Assembly (NCBI GenBank): GCA_030704615.1
Contig: CM060731.1
Coordinates: 26,414,001 to 26,478,000 of the forward strand
Direction: 5' to 3'
Source of the DNA: Takakia lepidozioides
Lineage: Eukaryota > Streptophyta > Takakiopsida > Takakiales > Takakiaceae
DNA length: 64,000 nt
Positions 44,651 to 57,300 of this stretch are shown in pieces. Numbering within the stretch: the first letter of the stretch is position 1; each line of letters begins with the position of its first letter. The notes under the pieces are model-generated. The model searched no databases and was not told the origin of the DNA. It was given only the letters and a program-made list of their open reading frames with translations. A program made the translations under genes and the position numbers.

Positions 44651-47600
44651 TCACTGTGGGTTATGATTGCTGGAAACACCCTTACTGGCAGTCCCATCCA
44701 CCTGCACTCCGGAAGGTACCAACAATGTGCTCTCATTGTGAACACCATCCCCATTAACCATTGCATCCGGCTTTTCCCCAAACCCAATCTGAGTTTCATC
44801 AAATCCTCCGCCCATCATCATATCATCCAAAGATCGTTTCCTGGGCTGCCCCTCTGGGGCTGTGCTTGCTTCAATGTTGGAGACTGCCATAGATGTGGCA
44901 CGTTTGACCCCCCTCCCCACAACCCCCAGATGAGTCACATTGGCCGTAGAAGAGGATGCCCCCCCCAGCGATGGTGCATCAAACCCCTCACTTGTTGACG
45001 GGGCATCGAACGCTCCATTGCTTGAACCACTTGCTTGTGAGCCTGCAACTAGAGATACAATTTGCTTTATATTTGCTACCGCTTCAGGATTAGCCGCTTG
45101 CAAAGCCTCCACCAAAGAGGGAGCGGACGCCATTTCTTTGAGTTCATCTGCCTGCATGGGGCAGCCGGTCAGAACTTTGGCAGAAAGATGCAAAAACAAG
45201 CATATACAAATGCACAATGTCCATATGTGACCCGTCGAAGCAGGACTCAACTCCTAGTCATAAAGGACATGACCAACACTAAGAACCAGCAACTACGTTA
45301 CCCACCTTCTCTCTGAGATCCATAAGTGATTCTTCAATCTCCTTTATTTCTTCCTCTGGGTCCTCCAAATTAGCGTTATCAAGCATAGCTGCATCTGCGG
45401 CGGAAAGGCTCTCTAACTTCTCTTGGAGTCCTTTCCCTTTGCTTTCTTCTTCCAAGACTTTCACTTCTTCACCCTTTTCATGACCAATCACCCCCAGCAG
45501 CTTCACATGGGCTCCTTCACCTTTAGCTTGAACCAGTTCATTCCTGAGCCTTTGCACACGAGCTTCACAAATTGAAACAGCACGGTTGCAGTAGTCAAGT
45601 GCCTCCTTAGGCTTGAGGTCCAGCTGATGTGCAAGGGCAATCTTGAAATGCCTGCACAGAGGAGTGAGCACTGTTAGATTTAGCATGGCCTACTCTGTAC
45701 CAGCCTTCTGTTCCTTTAGGCACGGGAATCAAAGGGTATATCCACTTGCCAGCTGCAAACTGCCAACCTTCCCGAGTAAGATAAAATTATGCTTCTCCAA
45801 GCCTAAATTGGGCCCCTCTTCATGTCTCTCCCCCTGTGCCGTTTCACCTCCCAAGGATGTAATGAATTTCTTTCCTTCTTTCTTTTTCTTTCTTTCGCAC
45901 AGGGAAGGGCAGGTTCACAATTTTACTTCTTCAAGGAAAAAATATGCATCCTCCAAATGCCCACGGCCACAGCCGTTCAATAATAGAGCGCCAAACATGC
46001 CCTCACTTTAAGGTTTTCTGGAAGATGTTCAGGAAGTAGATAACTCGCCTAATTGGAGCCACTTATCTCAACTACAGCATAATGGTTGCTGTACTTGGAC
46101 ACACATATAACGCAAAAATCCACACAGGTGGGGGTAATTAACAGAGTAGTACAGTTCCGCAAGGTTACGGCTGTCAGGTTCAACTAGACACTCCAAGAGT
46201 TGCAGAGCCTTCGCATAGTCGTCAAAGCAAGTCTTGTAATCCTCTGCAGATTCCATTGCACACTCCTGTCAGGCTGTTAGATAAACAATATATGACAAAG
46301 TAGTTCCTGCTAGTCAGTCCACAATAGTCAATTAAATCCTCACAGCAGTTTTAATTAGAGACATCTGTCTTTTAAGTCAACTAGAATCACCGCTACTGTT
46401 TTTTATTGAACTTTCCCTTGCATGTCGTAGTCAACTGGAAGATGTTGTCCAGTTAGCCGTGAATCCCTCTCAAAACTTCATTATAGCTATCAAACTACTG
46501 GCAATTGCATTTGAAAGGCTACAAGTGTAGATAGAAGCAACCAATATAATCAGATAGGGTTAAGCCTTAAATCCCTAGAAGTTGAGGGCCCTAACTTCTG
46601 GGCAAAGTACTGGTTGTGTGTAATTTTGTCCTTGTTGCGGTGAATGTATCTGAGGTATTCTATATTACAATTTTTGTCTGCCATTATATCATGTTTACTC
46701 CATCAGTCTGATACTCTGCAATCCGCACTGGCTCCTCTCTCTATGACAGTCTCTCACCATGCTTTGTCGCGTTATTAGACCTGCCTTGGAGTACAGATCT
46801 GCTATATGGGTTGATAACCCAACCAGGCTAAGTCTCTAGAATCCATTCAAGTGGGGGTGCTTAAGGAGTGTATGTCAGCATGCTCCAAAACAGCCAATGT
46901 GGCTGTTCGGGGTGAGTTTGGCATTCCGTCCTTAAGCTCCCAACGAGATGAATTCAAGGTCAGATGGTGGGGTCAGCTGCAACATATGCCCAACACCAGA
47001 TATCCTAAGTTAATCGACTCTATATCTTGGAAACAGGACCGCCCTGTCAAACAGGCTAAGTCCTGGCAGAAGAGAGTAGAAGAGATCCTCGAGGTCCTGG
47101 ACCTGGATCCGCAAGTCTTGACCCTGCTGGATAAATCTGACTTAGAGGCTGTAGTGTCCTCAGCCATGTCTGTTGCCATGAGATTGTCTGATGAAAATGA
47201 AGTTAGGCAGAAAACTTCCCTGAACTTGTTTCCAGTCTGTGACATGGGGGAGGACATCTTGGATGACCTCAGGGGTCTACCCACTCTCCGCACTAGACTG
47301 AAATTTAAACTCAGGGCAGGAAGCCTACCTTTGAACAGCAAACAGAAGCAGAGAGGAAAGGGAGAGTGCAATTGCCCGTTGTGTGGGCAATCTGAAGACA
47401 GTATTCATTTTCTGATACACTGTCCGGGGTTCTCTCACCAAAGAGACGCTCTCTTCAAATCTATTAAGGGAATTGTGCCTGTACCCCTGTTTACCAACTT
47501 TGAAAGTCTCGAGGCTGAGCCAAAAGCCCAGGCCCTCCTGAGGCCTAGTTTTTGGGCAAATCACACACAGCAGATTGATGCTTGTGTGAAGGGATTTCTA

Positions 47601-50056
47601 GAGGATATCTGGAAAACCCGGATTAATTCTTTATATGGAGGTAAGTCTTACTACCCCTGACAGAGGTAGGTTCTGTCCCTTTTGTTCCCGCTCAAACTGG
47701 GCGCGGGGTCAATGGCCACAAGGCTACGGCAAACAACGTCTTATGAGTACAATCTCTCACTCACTCTACCAATCATTCCAGATAATCAAGACGGCACAAC
47801 GGAGCCTACAAGAAATACCTTTAAAGCAATTTACGTCAGCAAGTTTGGTCACAATGTCAACAGTTTCAATGGTTTGGAACCCATGCTTTTCATGGATTAC
47901 ACGAGCAAACTCCAACATTTTCCAGGCATCCTCCAGGTCACCTTCTTCCTCCTCTTCTCTGTCCTCCCCATCATCGACTTCTCCATCACCCTCACCATCT
48001 TCTTCATCAGCAGGATCTTCAGTTTGCTCTGTAAGAATCAAAACTGCATGTTAGACAGTTTTCCCAGCATTGTCACATGCTGCTGTGAGAACCGTGTGGT
48101 CATCTGACACCCTAAATTGAGGTCCTAATGTTAAGACACTTGGCAATGATGTCAAGCTTAAGACCTGAAATAATCAACTCCATTATCAGGCACATACCCC
48201 CTCTCTTGAGATCAGAAAGGGAAAATTAAAGTAAACCTTTGGCCTTGGAAGGCTCGGCAGAAGGAGAGGAGGCACCATTGTTTCCCTTTGCAGCAACAGG
48301 CTCACACAAGGGGTCTGCTTCAGCCTGGAGTTTGTCAAAGAGAGCACATCCATACTTGTAGTAGGTGGTCGCACACTCAGGTGCTAGCTCCCCATAGTGT
48401 AGCACCCTGCAGTAGCCAGGATGCATCTCAGGTCAGGTGTGTGGGTGGTCTGGCGTGCATGTGTGTGTGTGTGAGAGAGAGAGAGAGGGAGAGTAGCTGG
48501 ATAACACCTCCCAGACCCATCCACTAGAGGAGGATACTTGCCAACAGGATGAACCAAGCATCATAGCAAACAGTAAGTCCATAGATCCATGCAGGGTGTA
48601 ACTTTACAAGCAGCTCTGCCAGAAATTGTACACAATGTATGATCATAATACAAATGGCAGCATATGGTTCCCTCGCTCGAGCCACAAACCTAGGAGTTAG
48701 CCTGACCGATCCAAGGAGACTAAATTTTTCCTATCCTCTTCTAATGTGGAATGCATTCCTTAGAACCGCATTTGACGTAATTGCCAACTAACTGTTCAAG
48801 AGCGAGTATTCAGTCTCAGAAAACAAGGGTGTTTACCACTTGGCAAAATAAAATATGTCATACATTATTACAGGGAGGCTGCGGGCACCAGTATGGGTAT
48901 CGCTCTCCCCAACCCTCGCCCAGCATTCTCCTCCTCTGATTCTGTTACTTGTGGTGCGAGTCAAGTGAGGAAAACTTCACCCTTACTCCACTAATTCATC
49001 ATTCCTGGGCTAATACGTTAGAGAATTTTCGATTTAGTTTGGCCCAGGTTCCTGTGACAGTGAACATTGACTGTGTATCGACCAGAATACAAAAAGGACC
49101 ACTTAACCACTGCATTGGAAGCCACAAGTGCTGCGCATCCTGTTTGACTATTGCAAGGAAAGTTTCATGCAAAGTACAGCAAGAGTTCCAGTGCTACTCC
49201 CACAGCTCTAGAATGCCTGCTGCCTTCCAATCAAACCTCTCACATCTGTTTCTAAAGTCCAAATTTGTACATGTCTTATATATCACACCCTAGGCCCTTG
49301 AATAGCAGCAGTAGCAAGAATTATGGCCAGTACAGCTAGACTTTAGACATGGTTGACAACACGGATACAATGTAAGTACAACGTCTCCCAGAAAGACTTA
49401 TGGACGAAATTCACTGTAGTTTTTAACAGGAGCTGAGGGAGGTCATATTTACCCCGCAAGTAGATAGAAACAACGTGGATAAATCGTCACTTCCGAGAGG
49501 CTGAGTTACTGACAGGGATTTCTTGATACGAATCAATATGAAACTAGTCAGTAACCCATAGTTCTCTGTTCTCAAGATACCGGAAGTAATTATCCCACAG
49601 AATACTTGCCAGCTATATGACTTAAATACCCAGAAACAGAACAAACCATGGTTACAGTCTGCTGTTAATCAGAAATAAAGATCCTTTGCTGGTTGCTTCG
49701 CTTCTACATTATGACAACTAAAATATACTTCACAAATTAGGTCTCAACATTCATGACTTGACGCCGAGCACTCACTGTAAGGCGCACTGCTAATTGAAAT
49801 TGGTTGCACGTATAGGTCTACAGGTCATGATCATGAACAAGAAATTTCAATGTGGAGCAGTAATCGCCAACAATCCCTACAGAGAAGAAGAAAACACTGC
49901 GCACCGGATTTCCAGAGCCTTGCTCAGGCAGTCAGCAGCCTCGTCAAAGGAGTCATTGAGCAGGGCCGTGCAGCCAAGATCAAAGAGACGCTGTGCATCA
50001 TACAGAACACCGGTCACATTTTCCTCGCTGGCCGGCATGGCGGCGACAGATGGCAT
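44651..50056 (-). CDS. NASP: Histone H3-H4 chaperone NASP (SHNi-TPR family), six exons
   Basis: Exons on the minus strand: 50056-49905, 48406-48237, 48028-47835, 46265-46153, 45651-45306 and 45151-44651. They join in phase into 491 residues, close to the plant NASP length. NASP binds histone H3 or H3-H4 in cytosol and nucleus and protects the soluble pool. TPR-like helices occur at residues about 15-50 (FDEAADCLSKALEIR), after HYGELAPECATTYYKYG, at about 150-215 (YAKALQLLECLVEPDSRNLAEL) and in KPKEALDYCNRAVSICEARV. An acidic run of Asp and Glu at about 110-140 splits the second TPR, the hallmark of SHNi-TPR proteins. The C-terminal exon is low-complexity with basic KR and RKR clusters (about 406-432) that could form a nuclear localisation signal. 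The ATG at 50056 is chosen because the frame beyond it has only a TTG. A second ATG lies six codons on. Intron 3 holds a LINE piece. Confidence 0.92.
46735..47760 (+). mobile_element. 5'-truncated LINE in NASP intron 3, antisense to the gene
   Basis: From about 46757 the frame reads RPALEYRSAIWVDNP, and after a stop another frame runs 46851-47660. Together they are the C-terminal part of a non-LTR retrotransposon protein: the region after the reverse transcriptase, a basic stretch, and the terminal CPLCGQSEDSIHFLIHCPG zinc motif. A 3' UTR follows to about 47755. The RT itself is missing, as expected for 5' truncation. Sense is opposite to NASP. Confidence 0.8.
48459..48488. repeat. GT-GA microsatellite in NASP intron 1
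   Basis: A run of GT followed by a run of GA, about 30 bases, within intron 1 (49904-48407). Nothing else is recognised in that intron. Confidence 0.85.
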
Positions 50057-50454
50057 GGCCTTCCAGACAAGAGAGAGGAAGAGGGAGAGAAAAGCAGCAA
50101 GACGCTGCTCCAAATTCTCAGTTCTTCAGTAGACCGCACAGGACAAAAACGAGAATAGCAGCGTTCATTCAACTGGAAGAAGACGAGAGCATTCAGTTGA
50201 GATGGAGAAATTTTTACGTTGTGAAAATGTGGAGAAGCGAGTTTTGGAGTGTGCGAGACAGAGAAGCGCGGGAGGGGGCTAGGCCGGTACATCCATAGGG
50301 TTCTTAGTTTCCCGCCTACGTGTCAATCCGTCCGGTCATCCGGTCACCCCTGACCTGATGAACCGGTACACCCTCACCTGAAAATTTCTTTTTCTTCTTA
50401 AGGCACACGTGAGATCTCTGACAGCACCGGACTCCATCATGTCAAATCTTCCCC

Positions 50455-50560
50455 ACCACCTGTCGAGAGTGACGCGGAAGTGGGTAAGCCCCTCGGGTCG
50501 TCCATGATGGCCTCACCCATGCCACGGACTGGAAACAAGTTCAGGATAGTCACAGTCACC
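50455..50560 (-). pseudogene. Small LINE fragment upstream of NASP
   Basis: The minus-strand frame reads LNLFPVRGMGE, then DDPRGLPT, matching LNLFPVCDMGEDILDDLRGLPT of the LINE at 46851-47660. Only about 30 codons remain. Confidence 0.65.
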
Positions 50561-50571
50561 AGATATAGACC

Positions 50572-50660
50572 GGGTGACACAAATAACACACTGACAATGA
50601 TTAGGGTGACACAAATAACACACTGACAATGATTAGGGTGACACAAATGATACTGAACGG
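50572..50660 (+). repeat. Tandem 32-bp repeat
   Basis: GGGTGACACAAATAACACAC plus 12 more bases is repeated exactly at 50572 and 50604, with a decayed third copy from 50636. The 50661-51150 stretch after it holds no gene I can support. Confidence 0.85.
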
Positions 50661-51150
50661 GGTGACACGGCCATCCATCAAGAACCAACCCCATACCTCA
50701 TGGTTACCTTCGACATCGCCTTAGGCTACCAAGAGACTATTTGTCGCTGCTCACCCACCGCATTCTACAATATTTTTAAAATAAATAGTGAGTCCCAGGT
50801 GAAAAGGGGTGGGGAAAATTTGACAGGGCCCCCGACTCAGGAAGAGGCTGCTTGCCTTCTCTCCTTTATTGGCTCCTCTAGCCTAGCCGGAAGGGGCCGT
50901 ACCGCTTTGCACCTGTAAGGGGGAAGTCTTTCTTATTTTCTCTATTGGCTCCTCCCCAGTCAAGAGAAGACTCCGAATCACTGAAAAAAAAAAACAAAAT
51001 ATGTAAGTTGCTCTCATAACTACCCTAGATAAAACCTACATTGAATGCATCTTCCTTGGTAAAGCCTTTTTCAAATTCCCTCAATTACATCGCATTACAA
51101 TTTACTATTCATTATTAATTTTGATAATATATTCTATAACTTTTCATCAC

Positions 51151-53215
51151 AATTTTTTTTTTTTTTTTGAAAAGGGACCGAGGCCCTGCTCGAACCTTAT
51201 TATAATTATTGTAGGGAAAAAAATAAACCCTCGGTTGCCAAAGGCTGCCATAAGGCATGTCACAGAGGAGGTTGTGCCAGATAACGTAGAGCTAGTAACT
51301 GTAACAAGAAGACACCATAAGACGTGATTAAATCACTAGAAACTCCAAGTGTGGAGAGGGTCCAGCCCTCAGTTGATTATCTGGTGGAGTGTAGCATTAG
51401 GGTGATAAGAGTGTAATTTAGCGAGTAGGGAGGGAAGAGGGTTAGAAGAGGACTCTAGCCCTAAGAATACTTGGCAGAGGTAGGATCGGGGGTTCGACGG
51501 AACGGGGTGGTAGCAAAGGGGGATGGTGAAGAAGGAGCATGCAGGATAGAGAGAGGCGAGAGTGAGACAAAGTGGGGGATTGGATTAGAGCAGAGAAATA
51601 AGAGTTCTAACGGTGGAAGTATAGGCGCGCTGCTGAGGAGGACTTGACATGCTTCCAGTTGATCTCCGATCTTTCAAACTCTGGGGATGCTGAAGAGCAA
51701 TCCTCTGTGTCCTTCCCAGTAGGAGGGGATGCCCTCTGTCCAAATACAGGAGAGATCATAAGTGCAATGACAAATGATTCCGAGGTGGGCCCAAGTTGTC
51801 TGGAAGGCATGGAGTAGTGCAGGCTGGCGCTCAGGTTTCCTGACAACCTCTGCACACAAGGAAACCCATTCTTTTTTAGCTGCTACTTTGAGATCGAAGA
51901 AGACAAGAGTCAAAATAGCAGTTGCGGATGTATTTTCCTTGTTGTAGATCCATGCACATCGACCCTTCCATATGTTCCAGAGAACTGAGTATCTGAGCAC
52001 TTCAAAAACCGGGCAGTCATGAGCTTTTGCTTTCCTTGTTTGACTATAGTTGAGGAGGATTTTCACGGAGTGAAGGTTGAAGGGCTCCCAGTTTCTGTAG
52101 AATGATTGGACCAAGGGCCAGATAATTTTTGGTGCTAGGCATTGAAGGAGACAATGCTCCTGGGTTTCTACTGTTTGGTCAGGACAACATCCACATATGG
52201 TAGCAGCGTTGAAGTTTAAATTAATGTATTGACCAACCTTGAGGACTCTGTTGGCTATCTGCCACAGAAAGGCACTTATCTTGGCAGGCTTTTTCTTCTC
52301 CCAGACTATTGACCAGATGCCCTTCCAGTTTTCCTCGCTGAATCTCTCATGATTCCATCTGCCCTCCCATTTTGTGGTGAGAGGTCTGGCACGAAGTAAT
52401 GCTCTGTAACCCTGTCGAGTAGAGTATCAGAAGAGAGGATGAATCTCATCATTGATTGTCCACTGCCACTCAGCAGGGTCCAATTGCAATGCGATGCCCG
52501 AGTTTCCAACCAGAGTGAATGATTCTTGCCTGAGCCATGTTAACAGGGGAATAACCCCTGGGACAGAAGGATTGAAGTTTTTTTTCCAGTGAAGACCAGT
52601 GGCAGATCCTAGCAAGGATGGCTTCCTGATTTGGAATTGAAATGATGTCTGAGCTAGTAAGGGAGAGGCTGCTTGTAAGTTCATGAGCCTGAAATCTGTA
52701 ACTGGAGATCATAGATGGATAGACTTCAGAAACATAGATGACTTGTAAAGATGGACTTTGTGGAAGAATCCATTGATGTGGTCTATGAGGGTCCGGGCCA
52801 TCCTTGAGTACTAGTTTCCAAGTATCCCGGATTGATTGGATGATGAGAGGTATTCCTGATTGGAGACGATTCGCACCCTGAGCCCCTTTCAGGGATTGAG
52901 GGGTGCTGTCCTAGAGGTGTTTAATCGTGGAGAAGCCTATGTTTTCCCATTCAGCCCATCTTTTTGCTGAACCCCGGTTCTCTATTGATGGGTTAGGGTC
53001 ATTAAGGAATAGGTGATGTCTCAAGGTTTCATGAAATGAGGATGACTCTTTTTTCACCAAAAAAGGCCTGAGACAATTCCAGGATTTCCATATGGAGGAA
53101 GTGCCAGGCTCCAACAAAAAAAAGAAAAAGAGCCTCCAACATTTCCAAAATCTAACAATTGGGCCTAAATTGTGAGCTGTCGCTCCCACTGGGTGTTTCC
53201 CTTCAATTCTGTTTT
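51151..53215 (-). mobile_element. Decayed LINE with zf-RVT domain
   Basis: Read on the minus strand, broken frames run from about 53190 to 51610. Near 52300-52110 they contain AKISAFLWQIANRVL and CGCCPDQTVETQEHCLLQC, the zinc-binding region typical of plant reverse transcriptases (zf-RVT). An ORF of 146 codons follows at 52114-51674. The 3' end is marked by GGGCCTCGGTCCCTTTTC and an A-run (a T-run at 51151-51168 on the plus strand). No RT catalytic motif remains. Confidence 0.75.
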
Positions 53216-53879
53216 GTATCTACCATGACATGCTCACTAAGGGGAGGAAAGCATGGGGCATCTTAATTGCAGCTATTTCCAGATCTTCACAGCAACGCGG
53301 GACCAAGTTGCTCAATGATTTTCTTCAGTCCTGGGGAAAAATGGCACACTCGGCACCAACCTTCCCTCTTTGCGTTTCTGCTGGCATGGCATTATCCCCG
53401 CGGACTGGGAGGTCTCATGGTGATGGGGATGACGGTGACTTTAATTGGAGACATAAGAAGGCTCGCGCTACAAAGTCCCGAACTCAGTTTCGATTTTGGC
53501 TCTTTTACGTGTGCTTCATAGGATGTTCTCTGCTAGCTTAAACAGTGGCTCCTATTGAAAGCGCATAAGTGCTTCAGTGACATTGCTTTGATCTCCATTG
53601 CTGATTTGGGGCACACCTAATCTGCCTCTGTCAAGCAGGTAGAATGCAGGCAGCCTGCAACTGCCTCAGCAGTCAGCTCGTCTTTCTCGTTTGGGCTTAC
53701 TTCTTCTTCTTCTATTGCCCCTGTTTCCACCACCCCGCTCTCGCTGCACCCTTTTGGAACCATAATCCAGCATGCTCGCTCTTACCTTCTAGCTATCAAC
53801 AATCTTCTCCCCTGTCTAGCACCTCATGTAGCAAGTTAGTTTTGGCTCCGGGGAAGTTCCCCCTCAATTAGCCTTCACG

Positions 53880-54000
53880 GCCTTCCTAGGTGGTTATTTT
53901 TTCCACCTGTTGTCATATGTCTTTTTAATTAATTTGAGTAAAAGGGCCTCCGTCCCCTTTCTCTTTTAAAAAAAGAAAAAAAGAAAAAAAGAAAGAAAAA
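53880..54000 (+). mobile_element. 3' tail of a second LINE copy, plus strand
   Basis: GGGCCTCCGTCCCCTTTCTC followed by an A-rich tract of about 40 bases resembles the tail of the 51151-53215 copy but in the opposite orientation. The 53220-53879 sequence before it may belong to the same copy, but no recognisable domain is left. From 54001 to 54355 lies the eIF3a promoter and 5' UTR. Confidence 0.5.
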
Positions 54001-54355
54001 TAATTGGAAAATGATGGTCCGGGGGCAGTGTCCCCACCCGTCACGCACCAGGTTCCTCTTTCCTGTTTTGTAATCCCATTTCTATCAATCAATTAACTGA
54101 CTTTCGCAAAAACAAAAATGGTGCTGTGCGGGTGCTGCCGCACGCAACTCACCCGCGGCATCGACACCGTTGAATCCTGATATCAGCGACGGAGACCGGC
54201 CGCGTGGTTGGACGCGAGGTTGTACGCACGGTGGTCAGAATTAGGGTTCAAAGATCTGGAGCCCCATACGGAGGGCCTCTTTTGCAGCCTCCTTGCTGCG
54301 TCTCTCACCCTCTCGCCGTAGCCTGACAGATCGTCTCCTGCCTAGGTGTTCCACC

Positions 54356-57300
54356 ATGGCGACCTTCGCTAAGCCGGAGAATGCCCTCAAGCGGGCGGAA
54401 GGTAGGCTTGAACGCCATTTTTTTAAATTGCATCTGTGTTGTGAATGTAGGATTGTGGAGAATTAGTTGGCTGACCGTGGATTTACTTGTTGCCTGCAGA
54501 GTTGATGAATGTTGGGCAAAAGCAGGCTGCTTTGCAGGCGCTTCATGACCTGATTACTTCAAAGCGGTATAGGGCTTGGCAGAAAACGTTAGAAAGGATC
54601 ATGTTCAAATATGTGGAGCTCTGCGTGGATATGAAGAAGGGCAGGTTTGCCAAGGATGGGCTAATTCAGTATCGCATTGTATGCCAGCAAGTGAATGTGA
54701 GTTCTCTGGAGGAGGTTATCAAATATTTCTTGCAGCTTTCTAGTGAGCGTGCGGAACAAGCACAGGCACAAGCAGCTGAGGTGACACTCGATGTGGAAGA
54801 TTTGGAGGCAGAGAAGAGGCCTGAGGATTTGATGCTGAGCTATGTTAGCGGGGAGAAGGGAAAGGAACGATCGGACCGCGAGCTTGTTACTCCCTGGTTC
54901 AAGTTCTTATGGGAGACTTATCGGACCGTCTTGGAGATTTTAAGGAACAACTCCAAGCTGGAGGCTCTGTACGCAGTACGTCTCACCTGTCAGCTATTAG
55001 TGTTATTACTATAACATATTATGGCGGTAACTATGCATCAGCTATGTCAACTATGCCTTTGTCTGTGGTTTCGACAGAGACATATGGGCCTGGTTAAGGG
55101 CTGGAGCCGAATCTTAGTTTTTTTTTTAAACTCTGTAATTCTCATTGGTCAGCTTTTTGCGGCAACACTTTGGACCTATCTTAGCTATGCATCTTCCAAT
55201 GCCCTCTATCTGTGCTTTCGACTCCAGCGATCTGGTTATTGGTCTGGAGCTGAATGCGTAGGTGTGAAAAGCTTCTAATTATGAAGTTCTTTGGTTATCA
55301 TGGATATTCTGCTGTTCTACTCTTTTTTCTGCACGATTAGGGTTTCACGAGTGCTATTTGCCCTTTCAATTGGCTGGGCGGTTTTTCAGGAAACGTGCTG
55401 TCTGTCGGTTAATTTCTTGTAAATGCTGTTTATTTGAGTTTAGCTAAGGGGAGTTTGGGATGATCACAGATGACAGCACACCGCGCCTTTCAATTTTGTT
55501 TGCAATACAAGCGCACTACTGAGTTCCGGCGACTGTGTGAAATTCTCCGGAACCACTTGACAAATCTGAACAAGTACAGGGATCAGAGGGATAGACCAGA
55601 CTTGACTCAGCCAGAAAGCTTGCAATTGTACCTTGAGACCAGGTTTGAGCAGCTCAAGGTTGCCACAGAGCTTGAGCTATGGCAGGTCGATCTTCTTCCT
55701 TTCTCCTCAGCTTGATGTCATCGGGACTATCATTCACAGCTGTTGCATTCCATTCCTGTGTGCACTGGGGTCGGGAAAGCTCATTTGCAAGTGATTTCCT
55801 GTTGTGAGGTGATTCTATCTTGTACAGGTTCTTGAATGTTCTGTGGAATGTGTGGATGTAAGAATGCAGGGAAGGGGCTCGGCAAGGATTCTTCCTTGTA
55901 GATGTTGGTTTAGGTTGTGAAGTTTGGATTCCATCCAGAGGGGGTTGGGAATCAACCCAAATGCATTGCCTTTCAAGACTCATGTTGCAAGGAGGTGGTG
56001 TTGTACACAATGGAAGCCTACTGTTTGTAAGGTTGGGGGCGGGTACAAGGAGTTGACTGGTTTGCATTTATGATGGTATGCAGGAGGCGTTTCGGTCAAT
56101 AGAGGATATCCATGGCTTGATGTCCATGGTAAAGAAATCTCCAAAACCCCAGATGATGGCCATTTACTATGCAAAATTGACCAAGATATTCTGGGTCTCG
56201 GAGAGTCATTTGTACCATGCGTATGCATGGTACAAGCTCTACAATTTGCAGAAGAGCTACAACAAGAACCTCACGCAGAAGGATCTGCAGTTGATGGCAT
56301 CATCTGTGATACTGGCCACCCTTGCTGTCACACCATATGACCGCAAGCATGGTGCTCACCATTTTGAGCTAGAGATGGAGAAAGACAGGAATGTGCGCAT
56401 GGCCAATCTTTTGGGCTTCACTCTGGACCCGAAAAGAGATTCCCGCGAAGTGGTGAGTCCCGCTAGTTAGTGCTAATAGCAAGATTTTTTCACCATCAAC
56501 ACCTCTATCGTTTTGATGTTCCTGGGTACTAGTTGGGTTGAGTTAGTTACCTTTGAACAAGAGCAGAAGTGCATAGAATGTGTTCATGACGGATTGTGGC
56601 TAGTTGTGTTCAAGGCCACATTAACTTCTATGAGTACTTGGCATCATCCATGAAGTCAGTACTGGAGTCGATCCTTCAGCATGTTGCTGTTGCTTAATTT
56701 TGACACAGTGTATTGTTTTCTTATTGATGATATGTGATTCTAAGTCTTGGTTTTTGTTTGCATTCTTGCAGCTGTCTAGGTCAGCCCTGCTTTCAGAACT
56801 GGTAAGTATCTTATTAACCTTCGGTGTTTATTTTATTGTGCAGTCAAAGCAGATGTTAAATGTATAAGTCTTTCTGTCAGTTTGAACAGCATTTGAATTT
56901 CAGGTCATATACGTGAATGTAACTTATACTGTTGGATGTGTGTATTGTATGAGACATTCTCCATTACCATGTCTCTTCATTAGCTCAACATCAACAGAAG
57001 GTAACAAATGGAGGTGATTTTGTGGTCCTATTGTTTTTGTCCATTTGAGCCATTGTTGACAGGAGTCAACCTAATTTAACCTAAATTGGAACTACTTCAC
57101 TGATAAAAAATTTCATGAGTGTTTCCTCTTCACATAGTGTTAGAATATACTAGTCCATGTGATTTAGCTGCTCTAATCTCTTATTCATTTTGAAATGCCC
57201 AGACTATGGATGTCTGCTATTGGGGATGATTTCACCCATGTTTCTGGCTATACCAAGATGTTTCTGGGGTCTGTTGACCACACTGATCACCATTGTTTTG

